Shown: piece by piece, positions 1 through 8,701 of the stretch
Numbering within the stretch: the stretch's first letter is position 1
How the letters are laid out: each line of letters opens with the position of its first letter
Source of the DNA: Gammaproteobacteria bacterium
Lineage (GTDB): Bacteria; Pseudomonadota; Gammaproteobacteria; Arenicellales; Poriferihabitantaceae
Length of the DNA: 51,226 nucleotides
Direction: 5' to 3'
NCBI GenBank assembly: GCA_009841725.1
Contig: VYGS01000024.1
Span: 1-51,226, forward strand
The notes under the pieces: generated by a model
Seen by the model: only the letters and a program-made list of their open reading frames with translations
The model's database searches: none
What the model was told of the DNA's origin: nothing
Position numbers and translations under genes: made by a program

Positions 1-2
1 AT

Positions 3-272
3 CTTGAAAGGTCGGTGCTTGTCGCTGCCGAAGGCCATCGAAAGCTTGACGTGTTTTACCGGATGTGGACGCTGAAAGAGGCGTTGATCAAGGCTCTGGG
101 GACAGGTTTTTCCTGTAATCCGGCCACGTTCGAGGTGCCCCGTGAAATGCTGGACGGTGCCCGCTCGGGAAGGCTTCGTCTGCACTTCGCGCCGTCGGGG
201 ACATGGAATCTGGTGGATATCGGCGAGGCGGAGTTCGCTGCGGCGGTGGCCTATCGGGCGGAGGCGGATTGA
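3..272 (+). CDS. 4'-phosphopantetheinyl transferase, C-terminal fragment (5' end outside window)
   Basis: Open frame from the window edge; WTLKEALIKALGTG matches the conserved W-x-x-KE-A-x-x-K motif of Sfp-type PPTases. Confidence 0.75.
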   Translation, partial: LERSVLVAAEGHRKLDVFYRMWTLKEALIKALGTGFSCNPATFEVPREMLDGARSGRLRLHFAPSGTWNLVDIGEAEFAAAVAYRAEAD

Positions 273-348
273 TCCGGATACAGGATCGGACCGTGATCGT
301 CGAACGCGGCCATGAAGTCCGGTTGTACATGTACGAATCCTGTGTGGT

Positions 349-1302
349 TCATGTGTTGCGGGCACAAAGCTGTGCCGCGCCAAAGACCCCTGCACTGTCC
401 CCGAGTTCCGGCTTGAGAATCAGGGTCGACAGATCGGATGTAAAGGCATGTCTCGACGCTTCTTCGAATCCCCGCGTGTAGAGTTGGTCAATGTTTCCCA
501 CACCTCCGCCGATCACGATCACATCGGGATCCAGCGTATTGATGACTTGGGAAATCGCCAATCCGAAAAACCGGACCAGCCGATCAATCGTCGCTTGTGC
601 GAACGAATCTCCCTGTCCGCTTCTCTCGGATATCTGCCTGAGCGGCAGGCGCTCCCCCGACAGGGAATGATAGTGGCGCTCGAGAGCGGGGCCGGAGATC
701 ACTGTCTCCACGCACCCGACACGGCCGCAAAAACACTTTCCACCCGAGTTGTCCAGAAAGTTGTGGCCCCATTCTCCCCCAATGCCGTGTTTCCCTGAAA
801 CCAGCCGGTTTCCGATCACGATACCCCCGCCGACACCGGTTCCCATGATCACACCGAAGACAGAGTCGGCCCAGGGAGCCTTGGCCGGAATTGCCCCCAT
901 TCTCGTTTCGGCCAGAGTGAAGCAGTTCGCATCGTTTTCGACACAGACCGGAACATCCAGCATCTGTTCGAGATCCCTGTCAAGCGGCTCTCCGTTGAGA
1001 TGTCGGGAATTGCTACCCCGAAGTTTCCCTGTATCGGGGTCCAGCGTTCCCGGGGTTCCGAACCCGATCATCTCCGGAGTGAAGCCCGATTCGCGCTTGA
1101 GGAATCCGACCAGTTTGCCGATTCGGGAGAGGACATGCCGATAGCCGCCGTCCCCCTGCGTGTCGATCCGGTGCCGGCAGATCACTTCACCGGATCCGGA
1201 ATCGATGATGATGCCTTCGATCTTGGTGCCGCCCAGATCGATTCCCCACAGGATGCCTCGGGCCGCGGCGGCCGCTTCGCTCTCGGCCATCTGCCGGGTC
1301 AT
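349..1302 (-). CDS. ROK family sugar kinase/regulator-like protein
   Basis: GIDLGGTKIEG phosphate-binding motif, CFCGRVGCVET zinc-binding ROK motif, GTGVGGGIV. Confidence 0.9.
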   Translation of the reverse strand: MTRQMAESEAAAAARGILWGIDLGGTKIEGIIIDSGSGEVICRHRIDTQGDGGYRHVLSRIGKLVGFLKRESGFTPEMIGFGTPGTLDPDTGKLRGSNSRHLNGEPLDRDLEQMLDVPVCVENDANCFTLAETRMGAIPAKAPWADSVFGVIMGTGVGGGIVIGNRLVSGKHGIGGEWGHNFLDNSGGKCFCGRVGCVETVISGPALERHYHSLSGERLPLRQISERSGQGDSFAQATIDRLVRFFGLAISQVINTLDPDVIVIGGGVGNIDQLYTRGFEEASRHAFTSDLSTLILKPELGDSAGVFGAAQLCARNT

Positions 1303-1431
1303 GCCGAATTCGCCCGGGTGAAGTGAAACGCGTTAGCTCCCATGATGGATATTGTATCCGGATTCCGCGTATTGACCATTTTCCGGACGGAAACTAGAAT
1401 CTGATTTCCGGCGGTTTTGAAATCCGATTGA

Positions 1432-1890
1432 ATGCAGCGCGAGAGTGAACAATACGGTGTCCAGGATGCATCATACCGGGCGGCCGGAGGGGTCGAGGGC
1501 ATCCGGAAACTGGTCGACTGCTTCTTCCGCCACATGGATACGCTGCCCGAGGCCAGGCGGATTCGCGAGATGCATCCCGAGGATCTGGCGGAGTCCCGGG
1601 ACAAGCTGATGCGATTCTTGTGCGGGTGGCTGGGCGGACCGAAGCTCTACCAGGAGAAATACGGCCCGATCAGCATTCCCCGTGTGCACAGGCATCTTGA
1701 CATCGCCGAATCTGAAAGGGACGCGTGGCTGAAATGCATGCAAGGGGCCCTCGACGAGCAATCCTACCGCCCGGCCTTCAAGCATTACCTGATTCGGCAA
1801 TTGGCCATTCCCGCCGAGCGTGTCCGTGCAGTATGCACCGAGCGGATTCGGGACGATGCGCAAGGCGGTCCGGGTGACACGGCACGATGA
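1432..1890 (+). CDS. Group II truncated hemoglobin
   Basis: MHPEDLAESRDKLMRFLCGWLGGPKLYQEKYG...ERDAWLKCM is characteristic of trHbII, including the TrpG8 context. Confidence 0.88.
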   Translation: MQRESEQYGVQDASYRAAGGVEGIRKLVDCFFRHMDTLPEARRIREMHPEDLAESRDKLMRFLCGWLGGPKLYQEKYGPISIPRVHRHLDIAESERDAWLKCMQGALDEQSYRPAFKHYLIRQLAIPAERVRAVCTERIRDDAQGGPGDTAR

Positions 1891-1968
1891 TGGCAGCCTG
1901 AAGTCGCACGCACGGTTTCCGGAGCAGGGAAGTGTCTCGGACTTGCGCCGCTATACGGCCGGGCGAAG

Positions 1969-2658
1969 CTACGAAGAGACCGACTCCCGGTTCTGCGAGT
2001 CCTTTTTCGGCAGGAGCATCGTGCAGGTTCCCAGGGCGCAGAGTGCTCCGGCCAGCTGAGCCGCGATGAAGGCGGGCGCATGCGTGGGAAAAATGCCGGA
2101 GAACGTGTCGGTGAAACTTCTCGCGATGGTCACGGCGGGATTCGCGAACGAGGTCGAGGCGGTGAACCAGTAGGCGGCGGTGATGTAGAGGCCGACGGCC
2201 ATGGCCACTGCGCCCTTGCGAACCTGGAGAACCATGAGGATCGTGAGCACCAGGCCGAATGCGGCCACCCATTCTGAAAACCACTGGGCACTGCCGGTGC
2301 GATGGTTGGTGGAAGCCTGGATGACCTCCATTTCGAACATGATGTGGGCCGCGGCCGCGCCGGCCAGGCCGCCGGCGACCTGCAGCGCAACATAGGCGGC
2401 GGAATCGAGGGCGGACAGCTCCTTGCGCAGGAAGAAAACCAGCGTGACCGCCGGATTGAAGTGGGCGCCCGAGACCGGTCCGAACATCGTGATCAGGACC
2501 ACCAGTATGGCGCCGGTCGGAATCGTGTTACCGAGCAGGGCGAGGGCGGTATTGCCCTGCGACAGGTTCTCGGCCATGATTCCGGAACCGACGACCGTTG
2601 CGAGCAGAAAGGCCGTACCGATGAATTCGGCCGAGTATCGCTGTGCGGTCGAGTACAT
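1969..2658 (-). CDS. aqpS: MIP/aquaporin family channel, AqpS-like
   Basis: Two NPA boxes (SGAHFNPAVT and SFANPAVTIARS); the usual Arg after the second NPA is replaced by Val; next to an ArsI-like gene. Confidence 0.85.
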   Translation of the reverse strand: MYSTAQRYSAEFIGTAFLLATVVGSGIMAENLSQGNTALALLGNTIPTGAILVVLITMFGPVSGAHFNPAVTLVFFLRKELSALDSAAYVALQVAGGLAGAAAAHIMFEMEVIQASTNHRTGSAQWFSEWVAAFGLVLTILMVLQVRKGAVAMAVGLYITAAYWFTASTSFANPAVTIARSFTDTFSGIFPTHAPAFIAAQLAGALCALGTCTMLLPKKDSQNRESVSS

Positions 2659-2682
2659 GAGCCGGGGACAGCCCGCCGGAAT

Positions 2683-3087
2683 CTATTCCGCCGGCAACAG
2701 ATGCGCGCTGTCCTGTCCGTATTCTTCGCTGTCGTGGCTGTGTGTCAGGAAGGCCTCCCAGCGCTCGCCGGCAGTGCCTCTCACCCAGGCCTTGTCGGAT
2801 TTCGCATAGCAGCACGTGGTGCTTTCGAGATCCAGTTGCGGTTGATCCGACTTCCTGATTCGATGCACCAGATCGTCCAGCTGTTCCGGATTGTCCGCCT
2901 GGATGCCGACATGGTCGAGTCCGGTCTCTCCCCTTCCGGACTCGATCACGAAATTCACCGGGGGATCCTCGACGTCCCACTTGGCGTAATCATCGCGCAC
3001 GATATCCGGCTTCTTGGAAAAGAGCGTTGAATAGAATCGGATCGAGTTGTCCAGGTCTTCGACCTTGAGGGAAATATGCAGTTTCAT
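2683..3087 (-). CDS. arsI: VOC/glyoxalase-superfamily metalloprotein, ArsI (C-As lyase)/CadI family
   Basis: MKLHISLKVEDLDNSIRFYSTLF N-terminus and vicinal-Cys motif STTCCYAKSDKAWV...GERWEAFLTH. Confidence 0.83.
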   Translation of the reverse strand: MKLHISLKVEDLDNSIRFYSTLFSKKPDIVRDDYAKWDVEDPPVNFVIESGRGETGLDHVGIQADNPEQLDDLVHRIRKSDQPQLDLESTTCCYAKSDKAWVRGTAGERWEAFLTHSHDSEEYGQDSAHLLPAE

Positions 3088-3235
3088 GAAATTTCTCCGG
3101 ATGGATTCAGGGCGTTGGACTCGGAAAACCGAATTGTACATCGACAACCAAATGATGGCGGCAGCGGGTCTCCCGGGCCAATCATGCTTCCATCATTGAT
3201 GGGGTTGTCTCGACCTTTTTCAATCCGGGGGCCGT

Positions 3236-5320
3236 TCATGTCTCGTTGCCGGGGTGTTTCGCTTCGGGTCGCCCGATATCGCTGAACGGCGGAAGATACG
3301 CATGCCGCCACACCTTTTCGGCGATATTGGTCCGGTTCCAGTGGACGGACAGGGTGCATTGGATTTCCAGTCCGCCGTGGTCGGCTCTGGAGAACAGGGA
3401 GCTCCCGATCCGGGCGGTTCCGTCTTTCCGGAAGATCTCGATAACATGATCCATTGTGCAGGTGAGTTCCGACCAGTCTCTCGTGTCGGTTCGGTAGTGT
3501 GCCGAGGTCGACAGCGAGATCGCGATACCCGCTTCCGGAAACCGGAATGTGATGCGCGGCTGATTCCAGGACGAGTCAATCCGGTGATCGGCGGGTTCCG
3601 GCTGTTCTCTTTGCAACTGACCCTCGGATTCACTTTTCCAGGACCGCCGGGCCGGAAGACTCCGGGCTTCGGGCAAGGGCACGGACAATCCGGCCTTGTG
3701 AACGAGAGAGGGCAGAATGAGCCGGGCCTGCCGCGTCAGGATCCTGACCGATGCGGGTCGGGATGGTGGCCAGGCCAGGGGCCAGTACGATGTTCCGAGG
3801 GCCAGCCGAATTCGGTTGCCCCGGACAAACCGGTAGGCGGTGGACGGCAGTCGAACACGGTATCGGGCGGGTTTTCCGTCACTGAAAGGCGAGAGGTCGT
3901 CGAGCGTATCGTCGAGGGCGAGGTTGCGGATCTGGCGGACCACGAGGCTGGACTGGTCGTCGGGCGTCACCTCGCACAGGCGGCACACGAGCTGCGCTTC
4001 CACCAGATCGCGTACGATGTCGAAGGACAGCTCGGCATGGCCGATCAAATCGAGGTCCTCTTCAAGCGGAGCGGAATCGAAACAAAGCGAACGGCCGTCG
4101 TCCGCCGACTGCTCGAGGGGCAGTCCGCCCAGCCGGCCGAAGTAACCGGTGTCTCCGGCGCACTCGCCGTGACGCAGGTCGTTTGGAATTTCGAGTGATC
4201 CGGATTCGGTCGGAGGGTGGTTTGTCAGACTGTCCGTACACAGGAACAGCGTGCGGGTTCCGGCTTCTTCGTGGCCTGCCGTTTCGATCCATTCTCCGTT
4301 TCGCATGGCGAGCCGATCGCCGGGCGGATCAAATTCCCGTTTCCAGATCCTCAGTCGGGGCCAGTTCGGGGGATTTCCGACCCCGTTTCCGAGCCAGCGG
4401 TTCCACCATTCGAGTGCCAGATCCTGAAATCCGATCGCGGGCCCGGGTTCGCCCTGATCCGGATAGTGATGCCCCCAGGGCCCGACGATGCCCCAGCAGA
4501 TATCCGGCCGGGCCCGTACCAGTCCCATCACGGAATTCGAATAGCGGTCCGACCAGCCGCCGATCGAGAGAATGGGACACGAGAGGCGCTCGGTTCTGAA
4601 CATCGCCGAGCCGTGCCGCCAGTATTTGCCCCGGGTGCGATGCCGAATCCAGGCATCGAGAGGGAATGCAAGGTCTTGCAGGCGCTCCTTCCAGAGATCC
4701 AGCCACCCGTCCCCCACGGTCGAGGCATCCGGCGGTGCGGCGAGAATGGCGGGCAAGGTCGTCCCCCATTCGAGGCTGTCGGTAAGCAGGGCGCCGCCCA
4801 TCCAGTGGATGTCGTCGTCAAACCGGTTTGCCGTCGCACAATTGGCGATCACCGCTTTCAGGGGGCCTGGCGCATCCACGGCCGCCTGCAGGCACGCCGT
4901 TCCGCCCCAGGACGTGCCGAACATGCCGACATGGCCGTTGCACCAGTCCTGCGCGGCAATCCACTCGATGACATATCTGGCATCGGCCAGTTCATCATCC
5001 GAATACATGTCCGGCATGTGGCCTTCGCTGTCACCGGAACCGCGCATGTCGACCCGCAGGCAGACATAGCCGTGGGTCGCAAAGTAGGGGTGGTTGCGTT
5101 CATCCCTTGCGCGCACCATGTCGCGCTTGCGGTACGGAATGTATTCGAGAATTGCCGGGAAGGATCCCCGGTCCGCCGGCCACCAGATGCGCGCGGCGAG
5201 CCGGGTTCCGTCGGGCATTGGAATCCAGCAATGCTCGGTTTCCCGGATGGCCCCGGCCTCCGGGCGTTTTTGTCCGTTTTCTGTCACGTGAAACTGCCTT
5301 TTGACGGTCAAATGATACAA
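3236..5320 (-). CDS. CocE/NonD family hydrolase (X-Pro dipeptidyl-peptidase/cocaine esterase superfamily)
   Basis: IPMPDGTRLAARIWWPADRGSFPAILEYIPYRKRD, GTSWGG nucleophile elbow, DMRGSGDSEG, C-terminal jelly-roll (RYRVRLPSTAYRFVRGNRIRLALGTSYWP). Confidence 0.92.
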   Translation of the reverse strand: MYHLTVKRQFHVTENGQKRPEAGAIRETEHCWIPMPDGTRLAARIWWPADRGSFPAILEYIPYRKRDMVRARDERNHPYFATHGYVCLRVDMRGSGDSEGHMPDMYSDDELADARYVIEWIAAQDWCNGHVGMFGTSWGGTACLQAAVDAPGPLKAVIANCATANRFDDDIHWMGGALLTDSLEWGTTLPAILAAPPDASTVGDGWLDLWKERLQDLAFPLDAWIRHRTRGKYWRHGSAMFRTERLSCPILSIGGWSDRYSNSVMGLVRARPDICWGIVGPWGHHYPDQGEPGPAIGFQDLALEWWNRWLGNGVGNPPNWPRLRIWKREFDPPGDRLAMRNGEWIETAGHEEAGTRTLFLCTDSLTNHPPTESGSLEIPNDLRHGECAGDTGYFGRLGGLPLEQSADDGRSLCFDSAPLEEDLDLIGHAELSFDIVRDLVEAQLVCRLCEVTPDDQSSLVVRQIRNLALDDTLDDLSPFSDGKPARYRVRLPSTAYRFVRGNRIRLALGTSYWPLAWPPSRPASVRILTRQARLILPSLVHKAGLSVPLPEARSLPARRSWKSESEGQLQREQPEPADHRIDSSWNQPRITFRFPEAGIAISLSTSAHYRTDTRDWSELTCTMDHVIEIFRKDGTARIGSSLFSRADHGGLEIQCTLSVHWNRTNIAEKVWRHAYLPPFSDIGRPEAKHPGNET

Positions 5321-5331
5321 GTGGACTGGAA

Positions 5332-5355
5332 TTTTTCAATATTATTCTTGAAAAA
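5332..5355. promoter_or_regulatory. Inverted repeat TTTTTCAA-TATTATTC-TTGAAAAA in the divergent promoter, candidate XRE-cupin operator
   Basis: Perfect 8-bp arms, between the divergent cocE-like gene (starts 5320) and the regulator (starts 5412). Confidence 0.55.
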
Positions 5356-5411
5356 CGGTAATTCCGGGCGATAATTATGCCTCGTCTGCATTTACGACAA
5401 TTCAGCACGGA

Positions 5412-6116
5412 ATGGTTGAGGAAGCTAAAGCCACTGATCGAAATGTCGTCGCCCTGACGGAGAGTCTGATCATGATCGGGTCGGAGATTCAACAGGTTCG
5501 CAAGGCACGACAGATGACACTCAAGACACTGTCCGAGGCAACAGGTATCTCGATCAGTCACCTGAGTGCGATAGAAAGGGGGGCCGCAAATCCTTCCCTG
5601 GCCACGGTGCGTCGCGTGGCCGATGCACTGGATATCTCGGCGGACTGGTTTTTTGCCCGACGGCCGGGCAAGGGTCCCATGGAACGCGCTTTCGTTGTCC
5701 GCCGTCGCAACCGGCGTGAACTGAACACCCTCTACGGCGAGGAGAGCGAGGCGCTCGGGCTTTCGGACGAACTGCTGTCGAGTTCAATCGGCGGAAGCCT
5801 GTTTCTGGGCATTGCCACCTACGAGCCCCATTCCTCCCGTCCGGCCCATCCCATGTACCGGCACGAGGGCGAGCAGCACGGCCTGATCTTCAAGGGAGAA
5901 CTGGAGCTGCAGATCGCCGATGAGAAGATCACGCTCTATGAGGGCGACAGCTACAGTTTCCCGACCGATATCATCCATAACGCACGAAACAACACCAACC
6001 AGCCCTGTCAGCTCATCTGGGCCATTTCCCCGATCGTGATCCCCAAGGAGGTGGTTGTCTCCGAAGGGTCGAAGCATCGGGAAAAGGACGTCCAAGAGGG
6101 CCGGAAAGCAGGGTAA
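5412..6116 (+). CDS. XRE family transcriptional regulator with C-terminal cupin domain
   Basis: HTH IQQVRKARQMTLKTLSEATGISISHLSAIERGAANPSLATVRRVADAL; cupin HEGEQHGLIFKGELELQIADEKITLYEGDSYSFPTDIIHNARN; a shorter start near 5472 is possible. Confidence 0.92.
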   Translation: MVEEAKATDRNVVALTESLIMIGSEIQQVRKARQMTLKTLSEATGISISHLSAIERGAANPSLATVRRVADALDISADWFFARRPGKGPMERAFVVRRRNRRELNTLYGEESEALGLSDELLSSSIGGSLFLGIATYEPHSSRPAHPMYRHEGEQHGLIFKGELELQIADEKITLYEGDSYSFPTDIIHNARNNTNQPCQLIWAISPIVIPKEVVVSEGSKHREKDVQEGRKAG

Positions 6117-6163
6117 TCCCATCTCACATATCCATAACACACTGTAACTTGAGGAGTGAAACT

Positions 6164-7714
6164 ATGAAACAACACACCATGACACGACGTTCCTTCCTGG
6201 CCGCCGCCGGGGCATTCGGAGCGGCCACGATGGCCGTACCGAGATTTGCGCTGTCCCAGGACGGTTCGGTCCTGACGGTTCGGTCCTATTCGGATCTTCA
6301 GGTGCTGGATCCCGCCTTCCGCCTGTCGCTGCCGGAAGACGACATCATCCGCTCGATATTCGCGCCGATGGTCATTCCGCAGGCGGGCGATACCTGGGGA
6401 TGGAAAGCGATCGCCGTTGACAGCATCGACCAGCTCGACGACGTGACGATCGCGTTCACGCTCAAGGACAATATCGGCTTCACCGACGGTTACGGTCAGA
6501 TGACCGCCGAAGACGTGAAGTTTTCGATTGAGCGGATTGCCGACCCGGCCATGGAAAGTCCCTATGCCGGCGACTGGTCTGCACTGAAGGAGGTCGAGGT
6601 CAAGGACAAGCTGTCCGGCCTGATTCACTTGAAGAACAAGTTCGTTCCCCTGTGGAGCACGACCTTGCCGACGCCGGCGTCATGCATCCTGTCGAAACGC
6701 GCCATGGAGGAGTTGGGCGACAAGATTACGACCCAGCCCGTGGCGCAGTCGGGGCAGTACATCCTGGCCGACTGGCAGCCCAAACAGAAAACCGTGCTTC
6801 GACGGAATCCCGACTGGGCGCATGAGCCCGGAGGCTTCGACGAAATCCACATCCTTCCCATCGAGGATCCTGCGACGGCCGAGCGCGGCTTCGAGGCGGG
6901 TGATCTCGACTATACCTGGACATCGGTTTCGTCCCTGCCGAGACTCAAGGCCGATCCGCCCGCAGGTTCGGTGGTGCTGGAAAAGCCTTCGCTGGCTTAC
7001 GTCTGGCTGGGGATCAACCAGGATGTGGCGCCTTTCGACAACCCGAACATCCGTCGCGCCGTCCAGCATGCGGTTGATCGGCAGGGAGTGGTGGACGCCG
7101 CCTATTTCGGCGCAGCGTCGGTCGGAAACGGCATCATTGCGCCGGGCTTGCCGGGCAGTCGCAGCAGCGTGACATATGACTACGATCCGGACAAGGCCCG
7201 TGCACTCCTTGAACAGGAGGGCGCAACGAACCTTTCCGTGACGCTGGATATCCTGAACCAGTCCGAACGTCTGACTGCAGCGCAGGTCATCCAGGCCAAC
7301 CTTGCGGATGTGGGGATTTCCTGCGAGATCAAGCAGAACGACAGTGGAACGTTCTGGACTCTTGGATCGAAGGATGGAGATTACTGGAACAAGCTCCAGC
7401 TTATCCTCAGTCGTTACTCGATGCAGCCCGATCCAAGCTGGGCCACGGTGTGGTTCACGCCCGAGCAGGTCGGCGTATGGAACTGGGAGCGCTTCAACAA
7501 TGCCGAGTACAAGGCGTTGCACGAGCAGGGCCTGGTGGAAAGCGACAATGCCAAGCGCGACGAGATCTACAAGAAGATGCAGGGACTCATGGACGAAAGC
7601 GGCTGCTACGTGTTTCTGACTCACGAGGTGGTCGGCGCGATTCACCGCGACACCATCGTACCGGGTCTGAAGCCGAACGGAGAATCTCTTTTTTCTGAAT
7701 TCAAGGCTGCCTGA
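6164..7714 (+). CDS. ABC transporter substrate-binding protein, family 5 (peptide type), Tat signal
   Basis: TRRSFLAAAGAFGAATMAVPRFALS Tat signal; SBP_bac_5 layout (GYGQMTAEDVKFSIERI, NPNIRRAVQHAVDRQGVV); GAGGAG ribosome-binding site upstream. Confidence 0.93.
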   Translation: MKQHTMTRRSFLAAAGAFGAATMAVPRFALSQDGSVLTVRSYSDLQVLDPAFRLSLPEDDIIRSIFAPMVIPQAGDTWGWKAIAVDSIDQLDDVTIAFTLKDNIGFTDGYGQMTAEDVKFSIERIADPAMESPYAGDWSALKEVEVKDKLSGLIHLKNKFVPLWSTTLPTPASCILSKRAMEELGDKITTQPVAQSGQYILADWQPKQKTVLRRNPDWAHEPGGFDEIHILPIEDPATAERGFEAGDLDYTWTSVSSLPRLKADPPAGSVVLEKPSLAYVWLGINQDVAPFDNPNIRRAVQHAVDRQGVVDAAYFGAASVGNGIIAPGLPGSRSSVTYDYDPDKARALLEQEGATNLSVTLDILNQSERLTAAQVIQANLADVGISCEIKQNDSGTFWTLGSKDGDYWNKLQLILSRYSMQPDPSWATVWFTPEQVGVWNWERFNNAEYKALHEQGLVESDNAKRDEIYKKMQGLMDESGCYVFLTHEVVGAIHRDTIVPGLKPNGESLFSEFKAA

Positions 7715-7721
7715 CCGGTTC

Positions 7722-7745
7722 CGGGCGGCCCATCCAGGCCGCCCG
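7722..7745 (+). repeat. Strong hairpin CGGGCGGCC-CATCCA-GGCCGCCCG between binding-protein and permease genes
   Basis: Perfect 9-bp arms, 6-nt loop, begins 8 bp after the binding-protein stop codon. Confidence 0.88.
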
Positions 7746-7756
7746 ATACCTGGCTG

Positions 7757-8701
7757 ATGCTGAGCTATTCCCTCAAACGGCTGGGTCTGGCCGTTGCCAT
7801 CGTGTCGGTGGCCATGTTGCTGCTGTTCGCGATGATCTATCTGATCCCCGGCGACCCGGCCGCGGTGGCTCTGGGGCCTCGCGCGACGGAAGCCATGCGC
7901 GAGGCCCTGCGCATCAAGATGGGCCTCGATCAACCGGTCTGGATCCAGTTCTGGAACTTCTTCATCAATGCCTGGCAGGGCGATCTTGGCAACGAGGTGC
8001 TGTCGAACCGTCCCGTGGCCAAGGTGGTCATGGAGCAGTTGCCTTCGACGCTCGCGCTGATTGTCGGTGGCATGGCGTGGTCGATCGCGCTCGGCATTCC
8101 GCTTGGATGCTGGACTGCGGTTAAGCGCGGAGGCATGGCCGATCGGATTGTCGGCGTGTTCAGCGTTGCAGTCATCGCCGTACCGTCCTTTGTGGTCGCG
8201 ATCTATGCGCTGCTGATCTTCTCGGTGTCCCTGCGCTGGCTTCCCGCCATCGGCGCGGGAGAGCCCGGCGACATCGGCGACCAGCTGGTTCACCTGATCT
8301 TGCCTTCTCTGGCGGTCGGACTCGGGTGGGTGGGCTATATCGCGCGCATGGTCCGCGCCTCGATGCTCGAGGTTCTGGAAGCGCCGCATATCCGGACCGC
8401 CCGCGCCTTCGGTTTGCCGGATCGGCAGATCACATACCGGTATGCGCTGACGATCGCCATCCTGCCCACGGTCACCCTGCTGGGTGTCGGCATCGGGCAG
8501 ATGCTCTCGTCCGCGGTGTTTGCGGAAATCGTGTTCGCCCGACCCGGAGTCGGCAAGCTCGTCTACGACGCCATCCTGACCCGGAATTATCCGCTGGTCA
8601 CCGGTGCCGTGCTGGTGACCACGGTGCTGTTCATCCTGATCAACCTGATCGCCGACCTCGTTGTCGGATATCTTGATCCCCGTGTCCGAAGCCGCCTCTA
8701 G
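7757..8701 (+). CDS. ABC transporter permease, DppB type
   Basis: MLSYSLKRLGLAVAIVSVAMLLLFAMIYLIPGDPA and C-terminal EAA-like loop RTARAFGLPDRQITYRYAL. Confidence 0.93.
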   Translation: MLSYSLKRLGLAVAIVSVAMLLLFAMIYLIPGDPAAVALGPRATEAMREALRIKMGLDQPVWIQFWNFFINAWQGDLGNEVLSNRPVAKVVMEQLPSTLALIVGGMAWSIALGIPLGCWTAVKRGGMADRIVGVFSVAVIAVPSFVVAIYALLIFSVSLRWLPAIGAGEPGDIGDQLVHLILPSLAVGLGWVGYIARMVRASMLEVLEAPHIRTARAFGLPDRQITYRYALTIAILPTVTLLGVGIGQMLSSAVFAEIVFARPGVGKLVYDAILTRNYPLVTGAVLVTTVLFILINLIADLVVGYLDPRVRSRL

